Below, one piece after another: positions 38,765 to 47,234 of a stretch of DNA of 64,000 bases (position 1 is the first letter of the stretch; each line of letters starts with the position of its first letter). The notes under the pieces were generated by a model, which saw nothing but the letters and a program-made list of their open reading frames with translations, was not told the DNA's origin and did no database searches. The position numbers were made by a program, and so were the translations under genes. This stretch comes from Streptomyces parvus (GTDB taxonomy: Bacteria; Actinomycetota; Actinomycetes; Streptomycetales; Streptomycetaceae): positions 558,001 through 622,000 of the forward strand of contig NZ_BMRY01000002.1 of the NCBI RefSeq assembly GCF_014648875.1, given 5' to 3'.

Positions 38765-39049
38765 ATGGGCGTCGCACTGGATGTGGTCTATATCGCGCTG
38801 ATGTGTTTCCTCATCGTGCTGATCTTCCGGCTGGTCATGGACTACGTCTTCCAGTTCGCACGTTCATGGCAACCCGGCAAGGCGATGGTGGTCGTACTTG
38901 AGGCCACCTACACTGTCACCGATCCACCGCTCAAGCTTCTGCGGCGGTTCATCCCGCCGCTGCGTCTCGGGGGCGTGGCACTCGACCTGTCCTTCTTCGT
39001 TCTGATGATCATCGTCTACATCCTGATCAGCGTTGTGGTCAGGTTGTGA
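38765..39049 (+). CDS. ylmG: YggT-family membrane protein YlmG
   Basis: A 94-aa protein with two transmembrane helices (about 4-28 and 71-93) joined by a loop containing the family's TDPPLKLLRRFIPPLRLGG. YlmG/YggT proteins sit beside sepF and divIVA in most Gram-positive bacteria. Deletion phenotypes are mild and the function is unclear; plastid homologues affect nucleoid distribution. ATG start with GGGGAGAGGG upstream. Confidence 0.93.
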   Translation: MGVALDVVYIALMCFLIVLIFRLVMDYVFQFARSWQPGKAMVVVLEATYTVTDPPLKLLRRFIPPLRLGGVALDLSFFVLMIIVYILISVVVRL

Positions 39050-39098
39050 GCGATACGGTCTTGCCGACTGCCGACGACTACGTAGAGGTGAAGAAGAG

Positions 39099-40247
39099 AT
39101 GCCGTTGACCCCCGAGGACGTGCGGAACAAGCAGTTCACGACCGTCCGCCTCCGAGAAGGCTATGACGAGGATGAGGTCGATGCCTTTCTCGACGAGGTC
39201 GAAGCGGAGCTGACCCGTCTGCTCCGTGAGAACGAGGACCTGCGCGCCAAACTGGCCGCTGCGACGCGCGCCGCCGCGCAGAACCAGCAGCAGCAACAGC
39301 AGCAGGGCATGCGCAAGCCCCCGGAGCAGCAGGACCGCCCCGGTGCGCCCGTTCCCGCCGCCATATCTGGACCGCCGCAGCAGCAGCAGCCCCCGCAGAT
39401 GGGTCCGCCCCAGCTGCCCGGTGGCGCGCCGCAGCTGCCCGCAGGTCCCAGCGGCCATGGCCCCCAGGGCGGCCACGGTCCCGGTCCGCAGGGCCCGCAC
39501 GGCCCCGGCCCGATGCAGGGCGGTCCCATGGGTGGCCCGATGGGCGGCCCCATGGGTCAGCACCCCCAGCAGCAGATGCAGCAGATGCAGCCGCCGCAGA
39601 TGCAGCAGCAGGGGCAGGGCCCCGGTGGCGACAGCGCCGCCCGTGTCCTCTCGCTCGCGCAGCAGACCGCCGACCAGGCGATCGCAGAGGCCCGTTCCGA
39701 GGCCAACAAGATCGTCGGCGAGGCGCGCAGCCGCGCCGAGGGTCTGGAGCGCGACGCGCGTGCCAAGGCCGACGCCCTGGAGCGGGACGCGCAGGAGAAG
39801 CACCGCGTGGCGATGGGCTCGCTGGAGTCGGCCCGCGCGACGCTGGAGCGCAAGGTCGAGGACCTGCGTGGCTTCGAGCGCGAGTACCGCACGCGGCTGA
39901 AGTCCTACCTGGAGAGCCAGCTGCGTCAGCTGGAGACCCAGGCGGACGACTCGCTCGCCCCGCCGCGGACGCCGGCCGCCGCTTCGCTGCCGCCGTCCCC
40001 CTCGCTGGCCCCGGCCGGTGCGGGTGCGATGGGTCACTCCATGGGCGGCTCCAACCACGGTGGCCATGGCGGCCAGCAGATGGGTGGCGGTCAGTCGATG
40101 GGCAGCGGACCGTCCTACGGTGGCCAGCAGCAGATGTCGCCGGCCATGACGCAGCCGATGGCGCCGGTGCGGCCGCAGGCGCCGCAGCCGATGCAGCAGG
40201 CTCCGTCGCCGATGCGTGGGTTCCTGATCGACGAGGACGACAACTGA
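39099..40247 (+). CDS. divIVA: Polar growth organiser DivIVA (Wag31-like)
   Basis: DivIVA marks hyphal tips and new branch sites and organises the polarisome. The 382-aa product begins MPLTPEDVRNKQFTTVRLREGYDEDEVDAFLDEVE, the DivIVA membrane-binding/coiled-coil head, with the coil continuing to about residue 68. A Gln/Pro/Gly/Met-rich insert follows (NQQQQQQQG, GGPMGGPMGGPMG), then a second long coiled coil (about 190-285, with AEARSEANKIVGEARSRAEGL), then a Gly/Gln/Met-rich tail ending FLIDEDDN. The insert is typical of Streptomyces DivIVA. The ATG at 39099 is chosen over an upstream frame that overlaps ylmG. It is the last gene of the cluster. Confidence 0.98.
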   Translation: MPLTPEDVRNKQFTTVRLREGYDEDEVDAFLDEVEAELTRLLRENEDLRAKLAAATRAAAQNQQQQQQQGMRKPPEQQDRPGAPVPAAISGPPQQQQPPQMGPPQLPGGAPQLPAGPSGHGPQGGHGPGPQGPHGPGPMQGGPMGGPMGGPMGQHPQQQMQQMQPPQMQQQGQGPGGDSAARVLSLAQQTADQAIAEARSEANKIVGEARSRAEGLERDARAKADALERDAQEKHRVAMGSLESARATLERKVEDLRGFEREYRTRLKSYLESQLRQLETQADDSLAPPRTPAAASLPPSPSLAPAGAGAMGHSMGGSNHGGHGGQQMGGGQSMGSGPSYGGQQQMSPAMTQPMAPVRPQAPQPMQQAPSPMRGFLIDEDDN

Positions 40248-40288
40248 GCGGTGCGCGCTCGCTGAGCGCGTAGCCGTCGGCAGGCTGA

Positions 40289-40322
40289 GGGCCGGGCCCC
40301 GGGTTTTCCCGGGGCCCGGCCC
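40289..40322 (+). terminator. Terminator after divIVA
   Basis: A perfect 15-bp stem (gggccgggccccggg / cccggggcccggccc) with a TTTT loop, followed by TTT, lies 41 nt after the divIVA stop. It closes the dcw cluster. Confidence 0.85.
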
Positions 40323-40350
40323 TTTGCCGTGGGCGGGAGCCCGGTGGGGT

Positions 40351-40530
40351 GCGCCTGCGGCGGGCCTGCTCCCCTACCCGCCCCTTCCCGAAACCGGGGC
40401 TCCGCCCCGGACCCCGCTCCTCAAACGCCGGAGAGGCTGGATATGCCTGGCCTCGGCTTCTCGGGCGCGGGAGGGTAAATCCAGCCCGTCCGGCGATTGA
40501 GGCGCGGGGGTTCGGGGGCGGAGCCCCTGA
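40351..40530. repeat. Streptomyces intergenic repeat, copy 1
   Basis: The first 91 nt differ at only five positions from the copy at 62306-62396. The shared core contains CCCCTACCCGCCCCTTCCCG, the short palindrome CCGGGGCTCCGCCCCGG and TCAAACGCCGGA. In this copy the second arm of the outer palindrome is separated by about 46 extra nt. It lies between the convergent divIVA and ileS genes, as does its partner at another convergent junction. Probably a dispersed intergenic repeat family. Confidence 0.75.
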
Positions 40531-40540
40531 GCGGGAACGC

Positions 40541-40577
40541 GGAAGGGCCCGCCGGAATCGTTCCGGCGGGCCCTTCC
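40541..40577 (-). terminator. Terminator after ileS
   Basis: A perfect 17-bp inverted repeat (ggaagggcccgccggaa / ttccggcgggcccttcc) with a 3-nt loop lies 18 nt beyond the ileS stop on the minus strand. Confidence 0.85.
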
Positions 40578-40595
40578 CCTTCGTGCGGGCTACCG

Positions 40596-43500
40596 CTACC
40601 GCTTGCGCAGGCGGAACGTCAGCGCCAGTCCCTCGTCCTCGAACGACGTGCCGTACGTCTCGTCCGCCTCGCCCTCCGCGTAGTCCACGGCCAGGACCTC
40701 CTCCGAGATGAGGGGCGCGTGCTCCGTCAGGGCCTCCTTCGTGGCCTCGGACGTCGTCGTCCAGCGGACGGCGATGCGGTCCGCCACGTCCAGGCCGCTG
40801 TTCTTGCGGGCCTCCTGGATCAGGCGGATCGCGTCACGGGCCAGGCCCGCCCGGCGCAGCTCGGGGGTGATCTCCAGGTCCAGGGCCACCGTCGCGCCCG
40901 AGTCCGAGGCGACCGACCAGCCCTCGCGCGGGGTCTCCGTGATGATCACCTCGTCGGGGGAGAGCGTGATCTGCTCGCCCTCCACCTCCACCGACGCCGT
41001 GCCTTCGCGCAGGGCGAGGGAGAGCGCGGCCGCGTCCGCGTTCGCCACCGCCTTGGCCACCGCCTGCACGCCCTTGCCGAACCGCTTGCCCAGCGCCCGG
41101 AAGTTCGCCTTCGCCGTCGTGTCGACCAGCGAGCCGCCAACCTCGGAGAGCGAGGCCAGCGATGTGACGTTCAGCTCTTCCGTGATCTGCGCCCGAAGGT
41201 CGGGGGAGAGGGACTCGAAGCCGTTCGCCGCCACCAGGGCCCGGGACAGCGGCTGGCGCGTCTTCACGCCCGACTCGGCTCGCGTCGCCCGGCCCAACTC
41301 CACCAGGCGGCGCACCAGCGCCATCTGGGAGGAGAGGGCCGGGTCGATCGCCGAAACCTCCGCCTTGGGCCACGAGGACAGGTGCACCGACTCCGGGGCG
41401 TCCGGTGTGACCGGGGCGATCAGGTCCTGCCAGACCCGCTCCGTGATGAACGGGACCAGCGGGGCCATCAGCCGGGTCACCGTCTCGACGACCTCGTGCA
41501 GCGTGCGCAGCGCCGACTTGTCGCCCTGCCAGAAGCGGCGGCGCGAGCGGCGCACGTACCAGTTGGAGAGGTCGTCCACGAACGCCGAGAGCAGCTTGCC
41601 GGCGCGCTGGGTGTCGTAGCCCTCCATCGCGACGGTCATCTGGTCGACCAGTGCGTTGAGTTCGCTCAGCAGCCAGCGGTCCAGGACCGTGCGGTCCGCC
41701 GGGGCCGGGTCGGCCGCCGACGGGGCCCAGCCCGACGTGCGGGCGTACAGGGCCTGGAAAGCCACCGTGTTCCAGTACGTCAGGAGCGTCTTGCGGACCA
41801 CCTCTTGGATCGTTCCGTGGCCCACCCTGCGTGCGGCCCACGGGGAGCCGCCCGCCGCCATGAACCACCGCACCGCGTCCGCCCCGTGCTGGTCCATCAG
41901 CGGGATCGGCTGGAGGATGTTGCCCAGGTGCTTGGACATCTTGCGGCCGTCCTCGGCGAGGATGTGGCCCAGGCAGACCACGTTCTCGTACGACGACTTG
42001 TCGAAGACCAGCGTGCCGACCGCCATCATCGTGTAGAACCAGCCGCGGGTCTGGTCGATGGCCTCCGAGATGAACTGCGCCGGGTAGCGGCTCTCGAAGA
42101 TCTCCTTGTTCTTGTACGGGTAGCCCCACTGCGCGAACGGCATCGAACCCGAGTCGTACCAGGCGTCGATGACCTCCGGGACGCGGTACGCCTCCAGCTG
42201 GCAGTTCTCGTGCGTGCAGGTGAAGGTGATCTCGTCGATGAACGGGCGGTGGGGGTCGAGCGATGACTGGTCCCGGCCGGTGAGTTCGCTCAGCTCGGCT
42301 CGCGAGCCCACGCACGTCAGGTGGTTGTCCTCGCAGCGCCAGATCGGCAGCGGCGTGCCCCAGTAGCGGTTACGGGACAGCGCCCAGTCGACGTTGTTGT
42401 TCAGCCAGTCGCCGAAGCGGCCGTTCTTGACCGAGTCCGGGAACCAGTTGGTCTTCTCGTTCTCCTGGAGCAGGCGGTCCTTGATCGCTGTCGTACGGAT
42501 GTACCAGGACGGCTGCGCGTAGTAGAGCAGCGCCGTGTGGCAGCGCCAGCAGTGCGGGTAGCTGTGCTCGTACGGGACGTGGCGGAAGAGCTTGCCGCGC
42601 TCGTCCAGGTCCGCGGTGAGCGCTTCGTCGGCCTTCTTGAAGAAGACGCCGCCGACCAGGGGGAGGTCTTCCTCGAACGTGCCGTCCGGGCGGACCGGGT
42701 TGACCACCGGGAGGCCGTAGGAGCGGCAGACCAGGAGGTCGTCGGCGCCGAACGCGGGGGACTGGTGGACCAGACCCGTACCGTCCTCGGTGGTGACGTA
42801 CTCGGCGTTGACCACATAGTGGGCCTCCGCCGGGAAGTCGACCAGGGTGAACGGGCGTTCGTAGGTCCAGCGCTCCATCTCGGCGCCCGTGAACGACTGG
42901 CCCGTCACCTCCCAGCCCTCGCCCAGCGCCTTCTCCACCAGGGGTTCGGCGACGACGAGCTTCTCCTCGCCGTCCGTCGCGACGACGTAGCGGACCTCGG
43001 GGTGCGCGGCGACCGCTGTGTTGGAGACCAGCGTCCACGGCGTGGTCGTCCAGACCAGGAGCGCCGCCTCGCCGGCCAGCGGGCCGGAGGTCAGGGGGAA
43101 GCGGACGAAGACCGAGGGGTCGACGACCGTCTCGTAGCCCTGGGCCAGCTCGTGGTCGGACAGGCCGGTGCCGCAGCGGGGGCACCAGGGGGCGACCCGG
43201 TGGTCCTGGACCAGCAGGTCCTTGTTGAAGATCTCCTTGAGCGACCACCACACGGAGTCCACGTACTCCGGGTCCATCGTGCGGTAGGCGTCGTCCAGGT
43301 CGACCCAGTAGCCCATGCGGGTCGTCAGCTCGGCGAACGCGTCGGTGTGCCGGGTCACCGAGTCACGGCACTTGGCGTTGAACTCGGCGATGCCGAACGC
43401 CTCGATGTCCTTCTTGCCGTTGAAGCCCAGTTCCTTCTCCACGGCGAGTTCGACGGGCAGGCCGTGACAGTCCCAGCCGGCCTTCCGGCCGACGTGGTAG

Positions 43501-43739
43501 CCCTGCATCGTACGGAAGCGGGGGAAGACGTCCTTGAAGACGCGGGCCTCGATGTGGTGGGCGCCCGGCATGCCGTTGGCGGTGGGCGGGCCCTCGTAGA
43601 AGACCCACTCGGGGCGGCCCTCGGACTGCTCCAGGCTCTTGGCGAAGACCTTGTTGTCCCGCCAGAAGTCGAGCACGGCGTGCTCCAGCGCGGGCAGGTC
43701 TACCTGGGCGGGTACCTGGCGGTACTGCGGCGATGTCAT
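40596..43739 (-). CDS. ileS: Isoleucyl-tRNA synthetase, GXHH-type
   Basis: IleRS charges tRNA-Ile in the cytoplasm and edits valine. The 1047-aa product has the class I catalytic core, a CP1 editing domain, DGRKMSKHLGN (KMSKS loop) and a C-terminal anticodon-binding region with the long extension of the IleRS2 (eukaryote-like) clade. The ATP-binding signature, usually HxGH (PHVGH), reads PGAHH: G59-A60-H61-H62. The surrounding GPPTANGMP, HIEARVFKDVFPRF and MQGYHVGRKAGWDCHG match IleRS2, so the alignment is secure. The ATG at 43739 follows the T-box leader. GXHH IleRS2 enzymes have been linked to very strong mupirocin resistance. Confidence 0.97.
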   Translation of the reverse strand: MTSPQYRQVPAQVDLPALEHAVLDFWRDNKVFAKSLEQSEGRPEWVFYEGPPTANGMPGAHHIEARVFKDVFPRFRTMQGYHVGRKAGWDCHGLPVELAVEKELGFNGKKDIEAFGIAEFNAKCRDSVTRHTDAFAELTTRMGYWVDLDDAYRTMDPEYVDSVWWSLKEIFNKDLLVQDHRVAPWCPRCGTGLSDHELAQGYETVVDPSVFVRFPLTSGPLAGEAALLVWTTTPWTLVSNTAVAAHPEVRYVVATDGEEKLVVAEPLVEKALGEGWEVTGQSFTGAEMERWTYERPFTLVDFPAEAHYVVNAEYVTTEDGTGLVHQSPAFGADDLLVCRSYGLPVVNPVRPDGTFEEDLPLVGGVFFKKADEALTADLDERGKLFRHVPYEHSYPHCWRCHTALLYYAQPSWYIRTTAIKDRLLQENEKTNWFPDSVKNGRFGDWLNNNVDWALSRNRYWGTPLPIWRCEDNHLTCVGSRAELSELTGRDQSSLDPHRPFIDEITFTCTHENCQLEAYRVPEVIDAWYDSGSMPFAQWGYPYKNKEIFESRYPAQFISEAIDQTRGWFYTMMAVGTLVFDKSSYENVVCLGHILAEDGRKMSKHLGNILQPIPLMDQHGADAVRWFMAAGGSPWAARRVGHGTIQEVVRKTLLTYWNTVAFQALYARTSGWAPSAADPAPADRTVLDRWLLSELNALVDQMTVAMEGYDTQRAGKLLSAFVDDLSNWYVRRSRRRFWQGDKSALRTLHEVVETVTRLMAPLVPFITERVWQDLIAPVTPDAPESVHLSSWPKAEVSAIDPALSSQMALVRRLVELGRATRAESGVKTRQPLSRALVAANGFESLSPDLRAQITEELNVTSLASLSEVGGSLVDTTAKANFRALGKRFGKGVQAVAKAVANADAAALSLALREGTASVEVEGEQITLSPDEVIITETPREGWSVASDSGATVALDLEITPELRRAGLARDAIRLIQEARKNSGLDVADRIAVRWTTTSEATKEALTEHAPLISEEVLAVDYAEGEADETYGTSFEDEGLALTFRLRKR

Positions 43740-43744
43740 GTGCG

Positions 43745-44030
43745 GCTTCCTCCGGCGGATGTCTTCCACTTCCGTCGGAGGGACGAGAGCGCCTCGGCTC
43801 CCGCGGTACCACCCTCCTTGGCCCCGGGCGCAGCCCGTGGCCCCCTCATTGGGGTCGCGATGCCGGGTCTAGTGGCCTGGTGCCCGTGGGCGGAACCCAC
43901 GTGTCCCGGGCGTTCTTCCGGCGGCTCAGGGGTGATCTTCACATCGCGCTCGCCCCCGGGCTCCCACCGTCCCCGGGTCGCTGCTGGCTGCGTACGGCGC
44001 TACTCGTCCCGTCGATGCCTCTCGCTGAGG
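43745..44030 (-). promoter_or_regulatory. Translational T-box riboswitch of ileS
   Basis: Read on the minus strand, the leader begins near GACGGGACGAGTAGCG (stem I base) and contains GATGTGAAGATCACC with an AUC isoleucine specifier (plus-strand 43934-43936). It then carries the invariant T-box AGGGTGGTACCGCGGG (about 43800-43816), which binds the tRNA acceptor end. Downstream, CCTCCGACGG can pair with CCGCCGGAGG, hiding the GGAGGAAG ribosome site directly before the ATG. No terminator is present. Uncharged tRNA-Ile should therefore free the ribosome site, as in other actinobacterial ileS T-boxes. Confidence 0.95.
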
Positions 44031-44032
44031 CC

Positions 44033-44038
44033 AGTGTA
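44033..44038 (-). promoter_or_regulatory. Possible -10 element for the ileS leader
   Basis: TACACT on the minus strand fits the -10 pattern and would start transcription at the first base pairs of the T-box. No convincing -35 is visible 17-18 nt upstream. The remaining 44039-44303 region, GC-rich and without an ORF I trust, separates ileS from the divergent TraR-like gene. Confidence 0.35.
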
Positions 44039-44303
44039 CGGGCCCGTACGGGCGACGGCCGACCGGTTTACCGGGGGCGCCGGGGCGTGACCCGAGTGGC
44101 GGGACGGGGTACAAGCACTTCCCGGCGGGACCCGGGGGCGGATTACCGGGCGGGGAGCTGGGAACAACGGAGGCAGGCGCGCGCCACGACCGGACACGGG
44201 GGAGGCGAGAGGGCGGCGTGCCCCGTTGCCGCGGGGCTGGAGTCGATTTATCGTCCCAGCACGATTCGCGAGCAAGATCACCATATGTGAAGGGGCCGCG
44301 GCC

Positions 44304-44984
44304 ATGGTGGCGAAGAAGGCAGCGAAGAAGACGGTGAAGAAGGCCGCCCCCAAGAAGACCGCGGCCAAGAAGGCGGCGGCCGGCGACAAGCCCGCCGCCA
44401 AGAAGAGCACGGCCAAGAAGAGCACCGCCAAGAAGACCGCGAAAAAGGCCGCACCGGCGGCCACGGAGGCGGCCCGGGCCGCCGAGCAGACGGGAGCCCC
44501 CACGGTGGTAGCCAAGAAGAGCGCGAGTCGTCCCGCAGCAGGCGCACAGGCCACGGCCCCCGTGCCGCCCGCCCGTGCCGCCGCCCCGGACGAGCTGGCC
44601 GTCCGGCCCGGGGAGGACCCCTGGACGCCCGAGGAGGTCACCGAGGCCCGCACTCTGCTGACCAGCGAGATCCTGCGGCTCCGCAGTGAGCTGGAGGCCT
44701 CCGGCGCGGCCCTCGCCGGACTGATGCGGGACTCCGGGGACGGCGCGGGCGACGACGAGGCCGACACCGGCACCAAGAACATCACCCGCGAGCACGAGCT
44801 GTCGCTGGCCGCCAACGCCCAGGAGATGCTGGAGCAGACCGAGCGGGCGCTCGCCCGGCTGGAGGCGGGTACGTACGGGCTCTGCGAGATCTGCGGCAAG
44901 CCGATCGGCAAGGCGCGCATGCAGGCCTTCCCCCGGGCCACCCTGTGCGTCGAGGACAAGCAGAAGCAGGAGCGGCGCGGCTGA
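44304..44984 (+). CDS. DksA/TraR-like protein with histone-like Lys-rich tail
   Basis: A 226-aa protein. The first 60 residues are a Lys/Ala repeat (KKAAKKTVKKAAPKKTAAKK) resembling histone H1 and the tails of actinobacterial nucleoid proteins. An Ala/Pro linker follows, then a DksA-like coiled coil (about 108-185, TPEEVTEARTLLTSEILRLRSEL) and a zinc-finger region LCEICGKPIGKARMQAFPRATLCVED. Three cysteines are present; the fourth zinc position reads Asp where Cys is usual. It may bind RNA polymerase, DNA or both. ATG start; the gene lies opposite ileS and upstream of lspA. Confidence 0.88.
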   Translation: MVAKKAAKKTVKKAAPKKTAAKKAAAGDKPAAKKSTAKKSTAKKTAKKAAPAATEAARAAEQTGAPTVVAKKSASRPAAGAQATAPVPPARAAAPDELAVRPGEDPWTPEEVTEARTLLTSEILRLRSELEASGAALAGLMRDSGDGAGDDEADTGTKNITREHELSLAANAQEMLEQTERALARLEAGTYGLCEICGKPIGKARMQAFPRATLCVEDKQKQERRG

Positions 44985-45043
44985 TCCGCACAGGTGTGTC
45001 GTACCCTCGTCCGAAGGCAGGCACCTAGGGTTGAGGGACTTAC

Positions 45044-45634
45044 GTGGCAGAGGCGGAGCGCATCATCGGTACGCCGGACAATCCCGAGGCCGAAGGCACG
45101 GACGAAGGCGGCAGCACGGCCGCCGACGCCGCCGTCAACGCCGGCCGGGGCAAGCGGAAGGTCCTCGTTCTCCTGAGCGTGGCCGTCGTGGCCTATCTGC
45201 TCGACCTGGTCACGAAGATGATCGTGGTCGCGAAGCTGGAGCACCAGCCGCCGATCGACGTCATCGGCGACTGGCTGCAGTTCCGGGCGATCCGGAACGC
45301 GGGCGCCGCGTTCGGGTTCGGCGAGGCGTTCACGGTGATCTTCACCATCATCGCCGCGGGTGTGATCGTGGTCATCGTCCGGCTGGCCCGCAAGCTCTAC
45401 AGCCTGCCGTGGGCCATCGCCCTGGGCCTTCTCCTGGGCGGTGCGCTCGGCAACCTCACCGACCGGCTCTTCCGGGCGCCCGGCGTCTTCGAGGGCGCAG
45501 TGGTCGACTTCATCGCCCCCAAGCACTTCGCCGTCTTCAACCTCGCCGACTCCGCCATCGTCTGCGGCGGCATCCTCATCGTGATCCTGTCCTTCAAGGG
45601 CCTGGACCCCGACGGGACCGTCCACAAGGACTGA
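45044..45634 (+). CDS. lspA: Lipoprotein signal peptidase LspA
   Basis: LspA (signal peptidase II) cleaves the signal peptide of prolipoproteins after Lgt modification. The 196-aa product has a 40-residue hydrophilic N-terminal extension and four transmembrane helices. The family motifs are [30 protein letters not shown] (first catalytic Asp) and [10 protein letters not shown] (second catalytic Asp). GTG start; rluD follows 43 nt later. Confidence 0.97.
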   Translation: MAEAERIIGTPDNPEAEGTDEGGSTAADAAVNAGRGKRKVLVLLSVAVVAYLLDLVTKMIVVAKLEHQPPIDVIGDWLQFRAIRNAGAAFGFGEAFTVIFTIIAAGVIVVIVRLARKLYSLPWAIALGLLLGGALGNLTDRLFRAPGVFEGAVVDFIAPKHFAVFNLADSAIVCGGILIVILSFKGLDPDGTVHKD

Positions 45635-45677
45635 CCGGGCGGCACGGGGAGCGGGTCGCGCAAGGCATACTCGACTG

Positions 45678-46619
45678 GTGAGTACGCACCCCGAGATCCG
45701 CACCCTGCCCGTTCCCGACGGCCTGGAGGGCGAGCGCGTCGACGCCGCCATCTCCCGGATGTTCGGTTTCTCCCGCACCAAGGCCGCCGAGCTGGCCGCC
45801 GCCGGGAAGGTCCAGGTGGACGGATCGGTCGCCGGGAAGTCCGAGCGGGTCCACGGCGGTGCCTGGCTGGAGGTCGAGATGCCGGGGGCGCCCGCTCCCG
45901 TCCAGATCGTCGCCGAGCCCGTCGAGGGCATGGAGATCGTCCACGACGACGACGACATCGTCGTCATCATGAAGCCGGTCGGCGTCGCCGCCCACCCCAG
46001 CCCCGGCTGGACCGGCACCACCGTCATCGGCGGCCTCGCCGCCGCCGGCTACCGGATCTCGACGTCCGGCGCCGCCGAGCGCCAGGGCATCGTGCACCGC
46101 CTCGACGTCGGCACCTCCGGCCTGATGGTCGTCGCCAAGTCCGAGCGCGCCTACACCCTGCTCAAGGCCCAGTTCCGCGACCGGGTCGTCGACAAGAGGT
46201 ACCACGCCCTCGTCCAGGGCCACCCGGACCCGATGAGCGGCACCATCGACGCCCCCATCGGCCGCCACCCCAACCACGACTACAAGTGGGCGGTCACCGC
46301 CGAGGGCAAGCCGTCGGTGACCCACTACGACCTGATCGAGGCCTACCGCGCCGCCAGCCTCCTCGACATCAAGCTGGAGACGGGCCGCACCCACCAGATC
46401 CGGGTCCACATGTCCGCCCACCGCCACCCCTGCGTCGGCGACCTCACCTACGGCGCCGATCCGACGCTGGCCAAGCGCCTGGGGCTGACCCGGCAGTGGC
46501 TGCACGCCGTCCGCCTGGGCTTCGAGCACCCGGCCGACGGGAGCTGGGTGGAGTTCTCCTCCACCTACCCGGCCGACCTCCAGCACGCCCTCGACACCAT
46601 CTCCGCGGAGAGCCAGTGA
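45678..46619 (+). CDS. rluD: RluD-family 23S rRNA pseudouridine synthase
   Basis: A 313-aa RluA/RluD pseudouridine synthase. It has an N-terminal S4 domain ([31 protein letters not shown]), then the catalytic [18 protein letters not shown] with the Asp nucleophile, KRYHALVQG, and [27 protein letters not shown]. Such enzymes modify 23S rRNA; the exact site is inferred. GTG start. It lies between lspA and a GNAT gene, with a GTGA overlap to the latter. lspA-rluD is a widespread gene pair. Confidence 0.94.
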   Translation: MSTHPEIRTLPVPDGLEGERVDAAISRMFGFSRTKAAELAAAGKVQVDGSVAGKSERVHGGAWLEVEMPGAPAPVQIVAEPVEGMEIVHDDDDIVVIMKPVGVAAHPSPGWTGTTVIGGLAAAGYRISTSGAAERQGIVHRLDVGTSGLMVVAKSERAYTLLKAQFRDRVVDKRYHALVQGHPDPMSGTIDAPIGRHPNHDYKWAVTAEGKPSVTHYDLIEAYRAASLLDIKLETGRTHQIRVHMSAHRHPCVGDLTYGADPTLAKRLGLTRQWLHAVRLGFEHPADGSWVEFSSTYPADLQHALDTISAESQ

Positions 46620-47104
46620 CCGCCGGGCCCACCACCCCGTACAGCACGCGCCGGGCCATGGAGGAGAGTGACCTCCAGGCCTGCTTCCAGGTCCGCAAGG
46701 ACGTCTTCGTCGGCGAGCAGAACGTGCCCGAGGACCTGGAGTACGACGCCTACGACGCGACCGCCGTGCATGTCCTTGCCGTCGCCGCGGACGGCACCGC
46801 CCTCGGCACCGGACGGCTGCTGCACGGCGCCGACGCGGCCGGGAAGACCGGCGGCGACCCTGCCGTCGGCTCGCTGGGCCGGCTCGCCGTGAGCCGCGAG
46901 GCCCGCGGCCTCGGCGTCGGCGCGGCCCTCGTCCGGGCCATCGAGGAGGAGGCGCGGGCGCTCGGCCTGGCCGCCGTCGACCTGCACGCCCAGACGCACG
47001 CCCTCGGCTTCTACGAGCGGCTCGGTTACGTCGCGTACGGCCCCGAGTTCCCCGACGCGGGCATGCCGCACCGGGCCATGCGGCGGGAGATCCGCCCGGC
47101 CTGA
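46616..47104 (+). CDS. GNAT-family N-acetyltransferase
   Basis: A 162-aa acetyltransferase. [26 protein letters not shown] near the start and [27 protein letters not shown] (acetyl-CoA loop R-x-x-G-x-G/A variant) are typical of the ElaA/YjcF-type GNAT group; [33 protein letters not shown] ends the fold. GTG start overlapping the rluD stop. The acetylated substrate is not known. Confidence 0.92.
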   Translation: MTAGPTTPYSTRRAMEESDLQACFQVRKDVFVGEQNVPEDLEYDAYDATAVHVLAVAADGTALGTGRLLHGADAAGKTGGDPAVGSLGRLAVSREARGLGVGAALVRAIEEEARALGLAAVDLHAQTHALGFYERLGYVAYGPEFPDAGMPHRAMRREIRPA

Positions 47105-47234
47105 GCACGGCGGAATCCGGGGGATCGGCCGGGTCCCGGGGGGTATCCGCGGAAACGCGCACCCGCGTGGCAGGGTGGAGGCCCTGTTCGGCCGCTCGTG
47201 ACCTGCCGGACCCGCACGCTCCGGAAGGTCCCCC

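Noticed and set aside
39290-39640. CAG/GGC-rich repeats in divIVA considered as a CRISPR or satellite array
   Set aside because: They encode the known Gln/Gly/Met-rich insert of Streptomyces DivIVA, are in frame, and have no spacer structure.
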